From: Sphingomonas abaci
Lineage (GTDB): Bacteria; Pseudomonadota; Alphaproteobacteria; Sphingomonadales; Sphingomonadaceae
Reading direction: 5' to 3'
Assembly: GCF_014199625.1 (NCBI RefSeq)
Contig: NZ_JACHNY010000001.1
Span: 434,001-498,000 of the forward strand
DNA length: 64,000 nt
Numbering within the stretch: position 1 is the first letter of the stretch; every line of letters starts with the position of its first letter. Under the pieces are notes generated by a model. That model worked only from the letters and a program-made list of their open reading frames with translations. It was not told where the DNA came from and did no database searches. Both the position numbers and the translations under genes were made by a program. This document shows, in pieces, positions 45,707-53,821 of this stretch.

Positions 45707-45867
45707 GGCGCCTCGTCCGCCAACGCTCCGTGCACCACGTCGTAATGGCGCGCCAGCAGGCGCTGGTTGGCGACGACGCCGGCGATCGCGGCCGGCGGCA
45801 CGATTAGCCCCAGGCGCTCGGCCTCGATCAGGAGGAGGCGGCGCTCGTCGTCGGTCGCTTGGGTCAT
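45703..45867 (-). CDS. AtzG-like (DUF4089) small amidase subunit, HpxX type
   Basis: 54 residues, too short for many gene finders. The translation starts MTQATDDERRLLLIEAERLG and goes on with the helical PPAAIAGVVANQRLLARHYD, ending LADEAP. This is the short GatC-like helical pattern of AtzG-like proteins that wrap around AtzE-type amidases. GGGAG lies eight bases upstream of the ATG at 45867, and its stop overlaps the amidase ATG. It is the first gene of the ten-gene ureide operon; the promoter region between it and the adenosine deaminase gene holds an operator-like sequence next to a G11 tract. Confidence 0.82.
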   Translation of the reverse strand: MTQATDDERRLLLIEAERLGLIVPPAAIAGVVANQRLLARHYDVVHGALADEAP

Positions 45868-45971
45868 GTCGTCGTCTCCCCACGGGTCCGGCCGCCGGCC
45901 CCGGGCGCTGCCAGTCCCCCGGTGTTAGCGTCGGCGACGCGCACTACAGAAGCGCAATATTCCGCTTCGAG

Positions 45972-45990
45972 CGTGCGCAAATTGCGCGCA
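45972..45990 (-). promoter_or_regulatory. Candidate purine-regulon operator upstream of the ureide operon
   Basis: On the minus strand it reads TGCGCGCAATTTGCGCACG, a weak match (12 of 19) to the sequence at 47696-47714 but in the same setting: both follow a run of G directly. It is palindromic in itself (GCGCAA A TTGCGC) and lies about 105 bases before the first gene of the operon. Confidence 0.4.
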
Positions 45991-46001
45991 CCCCCCCCCC
46001 C
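45991..46001. repeat. Homopolymer of eleven C (G on the minus strand)
   Basis: Eleven C in a row sit between the adenosine deaminase stop and the first gene of the ureide operon, directly beside the operator-like sequence. Such tracts slip during replication and can change promoter spacing. A sequencing or assembly length error is equally possible. Confidence 0.85.
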
Positions 46002-46015
46002 TGGATCGATGCCGG

Positions 46016-47512
46016 TCAATAGCCCTGCCGCTCGAAGCGCCGGAAGTCGCGCTCGAGCCGGGCTTCGAGCCGTGCTTTCGGATGGGCGGCGGCAAGAGCG
46101 CGGCATGCCGCCGCATCGACGTCGCGACACGCCGCCACGCGCGGGCCGCCGGCGCGATCCTGCCAGATGCTTGTCCCCGGCAGGAACGCATAATGGAGCG
46201 AATCCCGCGCCATCTGCTTCAGGTCGCGATAGCGCAGCCGCTGCTCGGTCACCGCGCGGAGATATTCGTTGGTCATGTCGCTGCGTGACACGCCTTCGTC
46301 ATCGGTCGACAGCACTACTGGCACGCCCGCCTGGCGATAGAGCGACAGCGGGTGATCGCGTCCCTTGATCCCCAGAATCACCGCGTTGCTGGTCAGGTTG
46401 ATCTCCACCGCCACCCGGTCGCGGGCCATGCGCGCCAGCAGTGCGCGCGCGTCGGTCTCATAGGCGATGGCGACCCCGTGCCCGATGCGTCGCGCACCGG
46501 CGACCGCGACCGCGTCCTGGATGTGGAAGGCCAGGTCGCGTGGCGGCACCAGCCCCAGCGTCAGTTCGCCCGCGTGCAGCGACAGCGGAACCCCGGGGTG
46601 GCGGATCGTCAGGAAATGCAGCATCCGCATGTGCAGGGCATAGTCCCGCCGCGCGACCGGATCATGTTCGGGCGCGACGATGTTGACCCCGACGAAGCGT
46701 GGATCGGCCTGGGCCAGGGCGAATCCCAGCGCGAGTTCGGCGAACACCTGCGCCGGCGGCCGGGTGCGGATGGCGGCGTAGTGATAGCGGATGTCGGTCG
46801 CGCAGGCCGGCTTCGGGGCGGGCGTGGCGCAGCCGTCGATCGCGGCCATCTCCGCTTCATAGGCGTCATATTGCGTCCGGGTCGCCCGCACCGCGTCGGG
46901 CAGGTCGGGCGCGATCCTGGCGTAGAGCGCCGCCAGGTCTACCCCATCGCCGTCGCCGGCGCCGACCTTCGCCAGCAAGGACTGCGTCGCGGCCGAACCG
47001 ACGCTCAACTCGGCATAGGAGACGCCATCGGCGGCGGCCTGCTGACGCGCGGTGGCAATCACCTTGCCGCCATGCCGGGCGGCGATCGGCCAGAAGGCGT
47101 CGAACGTCGAGAAGAAGCGATCATAGCCGGACACCCGCGGATCGCCGGTTCCGGCCTCGAACCCCCGCGTCGAGAAGGCGTCGACGAAGGCGGCGTAGCG
47201 CGGATAGTCGCGGACGAGGTCCGCCGCCGCGACCCGGCCGGGCGCATCGCATGGCGATGGCGCGACCCGGGCCGGCGCGGTCGACAGACATAGCCCCTCC
47301 GCCGCCGCCCAGGCCAGCATGTCCTCGGCATAGATCGCGCCGCCGGCATGATTGTGCAGGTCGCCCCCCTTCGGCATGGCGCGCAGGAACAGGCGAAGCC
47401 GCGGCGGGCTGTCGGCGATGCTGTCCAGATAGGCGGCCGTGCGGGCTTCGGGCGTCATCGTGCCGCGCGGCGTTGTCGCGCCGCCGAGCATCGCCGCCGC
47501 GAACAGCATCAT
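46016..47512 (-). CDS. Adenosine deaminase-family protein, long form, probably exported
   Basis: 498 residues, far longer than cytosolic ADA (about 330) and near the size of secreted ADGF-type enzymes. Zn ligands and catalytic residues are visible: HNH (53-55) in GGDLHNHAGG, SLHAGE, RIGHGVAI and STDDEGV. Three cysteine pairs (CLST/SPCD, CATP/PACAT, ACRD/AACRA) hint at disulfides, and MMLFAAAMLGGATT looks like a short signal core, so a periplasmic site is likely. It converts adenosine to inosine. The start at 47512 has GAGGGG five bases upstream; an ATG at 47572 would add an Arg-rich lead. Confidence 0.85.
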   Translation of the reverse strand: MMLFAAAMLGGATTPRGTMTPEARTAAYLDSIADSPPRLRLFLRAMPKGGDLHNHAGGAIYAEDMLAWAAAEGLCLSTAPARVAPSPCDAPGRVAAADLVRDYPRYAAFVDAFSTRGFEAGTGDPRVSGYDRFFSTFDAFWPIAARHGGKVIATARQQAAADGVSYAELSVGSAATQSLLAKVGAGDGDGVDLAALYARIAPDLPDAVRATRTQYDAYEAEMAAIDGCATPAPKPACATDIRYHYAAIRTRPPAQVFAELALGFALAQADPRFVGVNIVAPEHDPVARRDYALHMRMLHFLTIRHPGVPLSLHAGELTLGLVPPRDLAFHIQDAVAVAGARRIGHGVAIAYETDARALLARMARDRVAVEINLTSNAVILGIKGRDHPLSLYRQAGVPVVLSTDDEGVSRSDMTNEYLRAVTEQRLRYRDLKQMARDSLHYAFLPGTSIWQDRAGGPRVAACRDVDAAACRALAAAHPKARLEARLERDFRRFERQGY

Positions 47513-47695
47513 CGTCGCCCCTCTTCCGCCGGCGCGCGCGCGTCGGCCACCGTCGTTGCAACGGGCGCTCATCCGCTTCCCCCCATGATGCCCGCGGATC
47601 GCGGCGCAGGCCCCTGCCCCGCCGTCTACCGGCCGCATCGCAGCGCGCCCATCGCAATATCCGGCACGTGGCGTTGCCGGAATGGCGGCGGGGGG

Positions 47696-47714
47696 TGCGC
47701 TCATTTCCGCAACG
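47696..47714 (+). promoter_or_regulatory. Candidate purine-regulon operator in the ADA-permease region
   Basis: TGCGCTCATTTCCGCAACG matches 17 of 19 bases of the sequence at 57121-57139 and has TGCG-N8-CGCA symmetry. It is 79 bases before the permease start and could also serve the divergent adenosine deaminase gene. A run of six G precedes it. Confidence 0.55.
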
Positions 47715-47792
47715 ATCGATGCCATTGATTGCTGTAGATCGCGCAACTGCCCGCTGGCATGAGGGGCGGCAGGCTGGGTTCCGGGGGACGGC

Positions 47793-49148
47793 ATGAGCGA
47801 TACGGCAGCGATGGACGGACCGGCGGCGGCCGCGCTGGAACGCCGTTTCCGGCTCGCCGAGCGGGGCACGTCGGTCCGGACCGAGATACTCGCCGGCACC
47901 ACGACCTTCCTCACCATGGCCTATATCGTGCTGGTCAACCCGGCGATCCTGGGCCAGGCAGGAATGCCGGTCGCGGCGGTCGCCGCCGCCACCTGCTTCG
48001 CCGCCGCCTTCGCGTCGATCCTGATGGGCATGGTCGCCAACGTGCCGCTCGCGCTGGCGCCGGGCATGGGCCTGAACGCCTATTTCAGCTTCACCGTCGT
48101 CCAGCAGATGGGCATTCCGTGGCCGGTGGCGCTGGGCTGCGTGCTGATCTCCGGGGTCTGCTTCCTGGTGCTGACGCTGACCGGCGTGCGGCAGTTGATC
48201 GTGTCGGTCATCCCGCCGCATCTGTTCGCGGCGGTGGCGGGCGGGATCGGCCTGTTCATCGGCTTTGTCGGGCTGAAGAATGCCGGCATCGTCGTCGCCA
48301 GTCCGGCGACGCTCGTGGCGCTCGGCCCGCTGACGGCCCCCGGCGCGGCGCTGGCGCTGCTCGGCCTGCTGCTGATCGCGGTGCTCAGCATCTGGAACGT
48401 GCGCGGCGCGATGCTGATCGGCATCGTCGCCACCACTGCCATCGCCTGGGCCACCGGGCAGGTCGCGATGACGCCCCGACCCTATAGCCTGACCATGTTG
48501 ACCGAGACCGCGTTCCGGGTCGATCTGGCGGGCGTGTTCGGCGCGGGCGGACGGCACGGCCTGGGTCTGTTCGAGATCCTGTTCGTGTTCCTGTTCGTCG
48601 ACCTGTTCGACAATATCGGGACCCTGGTCGCCGTGACGAAGCGCGCCGGGCTGATCGACGCGGCCGGCCGCATTCCCCGGCTGAACCGCATCCTGCTGAC
48701 CGACGCGGTCGCCACCATCGTCGGCGCGGTCGCCGGAACCAGCACCGTGACCAGCTATGTCGAGAGCGCGGCGGGGGTGCAGGCGGGCGGGCGCACCGGC
48801 TTGACCGCCATCGTCACCGGCCTGCTGTTCCTCGCCACCCTGTTCGTCGCTCCCTACGCACAGCTCGTGCCGCTCGCCGCGACCGCTCCCGCGCTGATCG
48901 TCGTCGGCGGCCTGATGCTGCTGCCGCTGGTCGAGGTGCAATGGGACGATCCGATGGCGGCGATCCCCGCCTTCCTGACGGTGGCGATGATCCCGCTGAC
49001 CTTCTCCATCGCCAACGGGCTGGCGTTCGGCATCACCGCCCATGCCGTGCTGAAGGCGATTCGCGGACAGGCGACGCGCGCCGACGGGTTCCTGTTCCTG
49101 CTCGCCGGGCTGTTCGTCGCCCGCTTCGTCTGGATGGGCGGAGCGTGA
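47793..49148 (+). CDS. NCS2-family purine permease (AzgA/GhxP type)
   Basis: 451 residues with about 12 to 14 membrane helices. NVPLALAPGMGLNAYFSF is the signature of the AzgA-like hypoxanthine/guanine/adenine branch; AGTTTFLTMAYIVLVNPAIL, FLFVDLFDNIGTLVAV and GTSTVTSYVESAAGVQAGGR are further hallmarks. It is a proton-coupled importer of purine bases in the inner membrane, distinct from the UraA/UacT urate and xanthine branch. GGGGGA lies before the ATG. It heads the operon permease-xdhA-xdhB-xdhC-guaD-nucleoside hydrolase; xdhA starts four bases after its stop. Confidence 0.92.
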   Translation: MSDTAAMDGPAAAALERRFRLAERGTSVRTEILAGTTTFLTMAYIVLVNPAILGQAGMPVAAVAAATCFAAAFASILMGMVANVPLALAPGMGLNAYFSFTVVQQMGIPWPVALGCVLISGVCFLVLTLTGVRQLIVSVIPPHLFAAVAGGIGLFIGFVGLKNAGIVVASPATLVALGPLTAPGAALALLGLLLIAVLSIWNVRGAMLIGIVATTAIAWATGQVAMTPRPYSLTMLTETAFRVDLAGVFGAGGRHGLGLFEILFVFLFVDLFDNIGTLVAVTKRAGLIDAAGRIPRLNRILLTDAVATIVGAVAGTSTVTSYVESAAGVQAGGRTGLTAIVTGLLFLATLFVAPYAQLVPLAATAPALIVVGGLMLLPLVEVQWDDPMAAIPAFLTVAMIPLTFSIANGLAFGITAHAVLKAIRGQATRADGFLFLLAGLFVARFVWMGGA

Positions 49149-49152
49149 GGCG

Positions 49153-50559
49153 ATGACGATCCGTTTCCTGCTCGACGATGCGGTCGTCGAGGTCGCCGAT
49201 GCCGCGCCGACCGCGACCCTGCTCGATCATCTCCGCTACCGCCTGCGCCGCACCGGCACCAAGGAAGGCTGCGCGGAGGGGGATTGCGGCGCCTGCACCG
49301 TGCTGGTCGGCGAGCCCGTCGCCGACGGGGTCGCGTGGCGCGCGGTCAATGCCTGCATCCTGTTCCTGCCGATGATCGACGGCAAGGCGGTGCTGACGGT
49401 GGAAAGCCTGTCGCCGGGCGGCACGCCGACCCCGCTCCAGTCCTGCATGGCGCGCAACGGCAGTTCGCAATGCGGTTTCTGCACGCCGGGCTTCGTCATG
49501 TCGCTCTATGGTCGCGCGATCGGCGCGGCGGGGCACGCGCTGCCCGTCGCCGACGTGATCGCCGGCAACCTGTGTCGCTGCACCGGCTACGGCCCGATCC
49601 TCGACGCCGCGCAAGCGGTGCCATCGATCGACCGCGACGATGCGGCGCTGGCCGCCGTGCTGCGCGACCTGCGCACGGCGCAGGCCCCTGACGCGTCGCC
49701 CGCCTGGTTCGCGCCCCGCTCGGTGGACGCGCTCGCCGCGCTGCTGCTCGACCGCCCCGACGCGCGGCTGATCGCCGGGGCCACCGATGTCGGCCTGTGG
49801 GTGACCAAGGGCCTGCGCGCCATCGACACGCCGGTGTTCATCGGCGACGTACCCGAACTGCGCACGATCGCGGAGGATGCCGCCGGGGTGACGCTGGGCG
49901 CGGCGGTCCGCTATGCCGAGGCGCATGACGCGCTCGCCCGGCTTCATCCCGACCTGGGCGAGCTGGTGCGGCGGATCGGCGGCTTGCAGGTCCGCAACGC
50001 CGGCACGATCGGCGGCAACATCGCCAATGGCTCGCCGATCGGCGACGGGCCGCCGGCCCTGATCGCGCTCGGCGCACGCGTGACCCTGCGCCGGGGCGAC
50101 ACGCGGCGGACGCTGCCGCTGGAGGCGTATTTCCTCGATTATGGCCGTCAGGATCGCGCGCCGGGCGAGTTCGTCGAGCGCATCCACATCCCCCGCCCCG
50201 CCGCCGACGCGATCATCCATATCGCCAAGCTGTCGCGTCGCTTCGACAGCGACATCTCCGCCGTCTGCGGCGCGTTCCACCTGACGGTAAGGGGCGGGGT
50301 CGTCGAGACCGCACGGGTCGCGTTCGGCGGCATGGCCGCCACCCCGCGCCGCGCCCCCGCCTGTGAGGCGGCGCTGACCAACGCGCCCTTCTCCGAAGCG
50401 ACGATCGCCGGTGCCATCGCAGCATTGCGCGAGGATTTCGCACCGCTGACCGATGTGCGCGGCAGTGCCGGCTACCGGCACGAGGCGGCGGGCAACCTCC
50501 TCTGGCGGCTGTGGCATCGCGAACGGGGCGAGCCGGTCTCGGTGCGCGAACTGGTCTGA
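49153..50559 (+). CDS. xdhA: Xanthine dehydrogenase small subunit (2Fe-2S and FAD)
   Basis: 468 residues. Two 2Fe-2S clusters: plant-type ligands Cys40, Cys45, Cys48 and Cys68, and the helical-domain ligands Cys107, Cys110, Cys141 and Cys143 are all present. The FAD domain (about 170-350) contains LIAGATDVGLWVTKG and the IGGNIANGSPIGD loop; a CO-dehydrogenase flavoprotein C-terminal domain follows. With XdhB it oxidises hypoxanthine to xanthine and xanthine to urate with NAD+. The stop overlaps the xdhB ATG by one base (TGATG). Confidence 0.95.
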   Translation: MTIRFLLDDAVVEVADAAPTATLLDHLRYRLRRTGTKEGCAEGDCGACTVLVGEPVADGVAWRAVNACILFLPMIDGKAVLTVESLSPGGTPTPLQSCMARNGSSQCGFCTPGFVMSLYGRAIGAAGHALPVADVIAGNLCRCTGYGPILDAAQAVPSIDRDDAALAAVLRDLRTAQAPDASPAWFAPRSVDALAALLLDRPDARLIAGATDVGLWVTKGLRAIDTPVFIGDVPELRTIAEDAAGVTLGAAVRYAEAHDALARLHPDLGELVRRIGGLQVRNAGTIGGNIANGSPIGDGPPALIALGARVTLRRGDTRRTLPLEAYFLDYGRQDRAPGEFVERIHIPRPAADAIIHIAKLSRRFDSDISAVCGAFHLTVRGGVVETARVAFGGMAATPRRAPACEAALTNAPFSEATIAGAIAALREDFAPLTDVRGSAGYRHEAAGNLLWRLWHRERGEPVSVRELV

Positions 50560-52877
50560 TGGCCGACCGTCCCGACCCCTTGCCCGTCGCGACCCTGCCG
50601 GCCGCGAAGCCGTCGCTGCCGCACGACAGCGCGCTCCTCCACGTCACCGGGGCCGCGCGCTATGTCGACGACGAACCCGAACCCGCCGACCTGCTGCACC
50701 TGGCCTTCGGCCAGTCGAGCGAGACCCATGCCGCGATCGTCGCCATCGACCTATCGGCGGTCCGCGCCGCGCCGGGGGTCGTCGCGGTCTTCACCGCGGC
50801 CGACATTCCAGGCCAGAACGATGTCAGCCCCGTCGCGCATGACGACCGGCTGCTGGCCGATGGCGAGGTGATCTATCGCGGCCAGCCGGTCTTCCTGGTC
50901 GCGGCGATCAGCCGGGGCGCGGCGCGGCGCGCAGCGCGGCTCGGCAGGATCGATTATGCCCCACGCCCCGCGCTGCTGACGATCGCGGGCGCGCGTGCCG
51001 CCGCGTCGCTGATCGAACCCACGCAGCGCATGGCGCGCGGGAACGCGGCCGCCGCGCTCGAAGCCGCGCCGCATCGCCGCTCCGGCCGCTTCGCGATGGG
51101 CGGGCAGGACCATTTCTATCTCGAGGGTCAGGTCGCGCTCGCCCGCCCCGGCGAGGACGGACAGGTTCATATCGCCAGCTCCACCCAGCACCCCAGCGAG
51201 GTCCAGCATCTCGTCGCCGACCTGCTCGGCGTCGGCTCTGCCGACGTCACGGTCGAGGTCCGCCGCATGGGCGGCGCGTTCGGGGGCAAGGAAACGCAGG
51301 CGGCTCCCTTCGCCGCCGCCGCCGCGCTGGTCGCGGCGAAGACCGGGCGTCCCGCCAAATTCTGCTGCGACCGCGACGACGACATGGTCCTGACCGGCAA
51401 ACGCCATGATTTCGAGATCGGCTATGACGTCGGCTTCGACGCGGACGGCCATATCCTCGGCCTCAAATTGCGGTTGGCGTCGCGATGCGGCGCGACGGTG
51501 GACCTGTCGCCGGCGATCAACGACCGGGCGATGTTCCATGCCGACAACAGCTATTGGCTGCCGGCGGTGGAAATCCTGTCGGAACGGCTGAAGACGCACA
51601 CGGTCTCCGCCACCGCCTTTCGCGGTTTCGGCGGGCCGCAGGGGATGTTGGCGATCGAGCGGGTGATCGATGTCGTCGCCGCCGCGCTGGGGCGCGACCC
51701 GCTGGAGGTCCGCATCGCCAATCTGTACGGCCCGGGGCGGGACGTGACGCCCTATGGCATGACGATCGCCGACAATATCGCGCCGGCGCTGATCGCCCGG
51801 TTGCGCCACGACTGCGACTATGATGCGCGCCGCGCCGCCGTCGGCGCGTTCAATGCGGGCCACGCGGTGCTGAAGAAGGGGATCGCGCTCGCCCCGGTCA
51901 AGTTCGGCATCAGCTTCACCACCACCCATCTCAACCAGGCCGGCGCGCTGGTGCACGTCTATGCCGACGGCAGCATCCAGGTGAACCATGGCGGCACGGA
52001 GATGGGCCAGGGCCTCTACATCAAGGTCGCGCAGGTCGTCGCCGACGTCTTCGCCGTGCCGGCCAGCGCCGTCCGCATCACCGCGACCCGCACCGACAAG
52101 GTGCCCAATACCTCCGCCACCGCCGCCTCGTCCGGCGCCGATCTGAACGGCATGGCGGCGTTCGAGGCGGCGCGCACCATCCGCGACCGGCTGGCCGGCG
52201 TCGCGGCATCGATCGGCGGCTGCGAGCCAAGCCACGTCCGTTTCACCCCGGCCGGCATCGTCGCAGGCGCGGAGACGATCCCCTTCGCCACCCTCTGCCG
52301 CAAGGCGCATCTGGCGCGGGTGTCGCTGTCGTCGACCGGCTTCTACGCGACGCCCGGCATCGCCTATGACCGCGCGGCGCATCGTGGCCGGCCCTTTTAT
52401 TATTTCGCGTACGGCGCGGCCTGTGCCGAGGTGGTGGTCGACACGCTGACCGGCGAGCATCGGGTGCTCGCCGTCGACATCCTTCATGACGTCGGCCGCT
52501 CGCTCAACCCGGCGATCGACCTGGGCCAGATCGAGGGCGGGTTCCTGCAGGGCCAGGGCTGGCTGACCACGGAGGAACTGGTGTTCGCCGACGACGGCCG
52601 GCTGCTGACCCACTCGCCCGCCACCTACAAGATCCCCACCGCCGCCGACCGCCCCGCCCGCCTGTCGATCGCATTGTGGGACGGCGAGAATGTCGAGCCG
52701 ACCATCAACCGGTCGAAAGCCGTCGGCGAGCCCCCCTTCATGCTCGCCCAATGCGTCCTGTCGGCGCTGGGCGAGGCGATCGCCGCGACCGCGCCCGACC
52801 GGCGCGCCTTCCCGCCGCTCGACGCGCCGGCCACGCCGGAGGCGATCCTGCGCGCGATCGCCGCGCACCGCGCATGA
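50559..52877 (+). CDS. xdhB: Xanthine dehydrogenase large subunit (molybdopterin-binding)
   Basis: 772 residues, usual length. The Moco-binding motifs are visible: GGAFGGKETQ, the FRGFGGPQG loop, EMGQGLYIKVAQV and near the C-terminus the VGEPPFMLAQCVLSALGEA segment with the catalytic glutamate. The substrate-binding DDDMVLTGKRHDFE region is that of bacterial XdhB, so xanthine or hypoxanthine is expected rather than an aldehyde. The start at 50559 directly follows the xdhA stop; the end overlaps xdhC as ATGA. Confidence 0.95.
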   Translation: MADRPDPLPVATLPAAKPSLPHDSALLHVTGAARYVDDEPEPADLLHLAFGQSSETHAAIVAIDLSAVRAAPGVVAVFTAADIPGQNDVSPVAHDDRLLADGEVIYRGQPVFLVAAISRGAARRAARLGRIDYAPRPALLTIAGARAAASLIEPTQRMARGNAAAALEAAPHRRSGRFAMGGQDHFYLEGQVALARPGEDGQVHIASSTQHPSEVQHLVADLLGVGSADVTVEVRRMGGAFGGKETQAAPFAAAAALVAAKTGRPAKFCCDRDDDMVLTGKRHDFEIGYDVGFDADGHILGLKLRLASRCGATVDLSPAINDRAMFHADNSYWLPAVEILSERLKTHTVSATAFRGFGGPQGMLAIERVIDVVAAALGRDPLEVRIANLYGPGRDVTPYGMTIADNIAPALIARLRHDCDYDARRAAVGAFNAGHAVLKKGIALAPVKFGISFTTTHLNQAGALVHVYADGSIQVNHGGTEMGQGLYIKVAQVVADVFAVPASAVRITATRTDKVPNTSATAASSGADLNGMAAFEAARTIRDRLAGVAASIGGCEPSHVRFTPAGIVAGAETIPFATLCRKAHLARVSLSSTGFYATPGIAYDRAAHRGRPFYYFAYGAACAEVVVDTLTGEHRVLAVDILHDVGRSLNPAIDLGQIEGGFLQGQGWLTTEELVFADDGRLLTHSPATYKIPTAADRPARLSIALWDGENVEPTINRSKAVGEPPFMLAQCVLSALGEAIAATAPDRRAFPPLDAPATPEAILRAIAAHRA

Positions 52878-53821
52878 CCGAGCCATGGCTGGCGCGGCTG
52901 CGCACCGTCGCGCCCGACGAACCGCTCGCGCTGGTCACGGTCCTCGCCACCGAAGGCTCCGCCCCGCGCGGCGCCGGCACGCGGATGCTGGTCGCGGGCG
53001 ACGCATCGTTCGACACGATCGGCGGCGGCGCGCTCGAGCATCAGGCGACCGAGCAGGCGCGCGCGATCCTCGCGCATCCGCCGGGTACATGGCGCATCCA
53101 GGATTATCCGCTCGGACCGCTGCTCGGCCAATGTTGCGGCGGCCGGGTGCGCCTGCTGATCGAGCGGGTCGATCCCGCCGCGCTCGACTGGATCGAGGCG
53201 GCGGCGGCCGGCGCGACGCTGACGACCATGCTGCATTCGGGCCATGTCGCGCGCGCGATCTCGCCGGCGGCCGCGATCGTCCCGCTATCGGCCCGCGACG
53301 ATCGCCCCGGCGTCGGGGCGCAATGGACCGAGCGCTGCGGCCAGTGGCAGCGGCCGCTCTACCTGTTCGGGGCCGGGCATGTCGGCCAGGCCATCGCTCG
53401 CCGGATCGCGGGCCTGCCCGTGCGGCTCGCCTGGTTTGACAGCCGCCCGGCCATGGCCGGATTCGCCGGCGTCACGATCGTCGACGAGGATCGCCTGCCC
53501 GCCTGTCTCGCGGATGCGCCCGACAAGGCGGCCGTCCTGATCCTGACGCACGACCATGGCCTCGACTATCGGCTCACCCGGGCTGCGTTGACGCGACCGC
53601 TCGCCTTTGTCGGGCTGATCGGCTCGGCGACCAAGCGCGCGCGCTTCCTCGCCCGGCTGACCCGCGACGAGGTGCCGGTCGAAGCGCGCGCCCGGCTGAC
53701 CTGTCCGATCGGACTAGCGGCGATCGCCGGCAAGGAACCCGAGGTCATCGCGCTGTCCGTCCTCGCCCAGCTTCTCGCCCTCGGCGGCGGCGCCGCTGCC
53801 ACAACGCCGGACCATCCATGA
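52874..53821 (+). CDS. xdhC: XdhC, molybdenum cofactor insertion and sulfuration chaperone
   Basis: 315 residues. XdhC binds the molybdenum cofactor, protects it during sulfuration and inserts it into XdhB. Visible features: the N-terminal XdhC/CoxI domain with VLATEGSAPRGAGTRMLV and IGGGALEHQA, the cysteine pair in LGQCCGGRVRLL, and a C-terminal Rossmann-like domain with YLFGAGHVGQAIAR and VGLIGSATKRARF. Four-base overlaps with xdhB and guaD on both sides suggest coupled translation. Confidence 0.93.
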   Translation: MTEPWLARLRTVAPDEPLALVTVLATEGSAPRGAGTRMLVAGDASFDTIGGGALEHQATEQARAILAHPPGTWRIQDYPLGPLLGQCCGGRVRLLIERVDPAALDWIEAAAAGATLTTMLHSGHVARAISPAAAIVPLSARDDRPGVGAQWTERCGQWQRPLYLFGAGHVGQAIARRIAGLPVRLAWFDSRPAMAGFAGVTIVDEDRLPACLADAPDKAAVLILTHDHGLDYRLTRAALTRPLAFVGLIGSATKRARFLARLTRDEVPVEARARLTCPIGLAAIAGKEPEVIALSVLAQLLALGGGAAATTPDHP

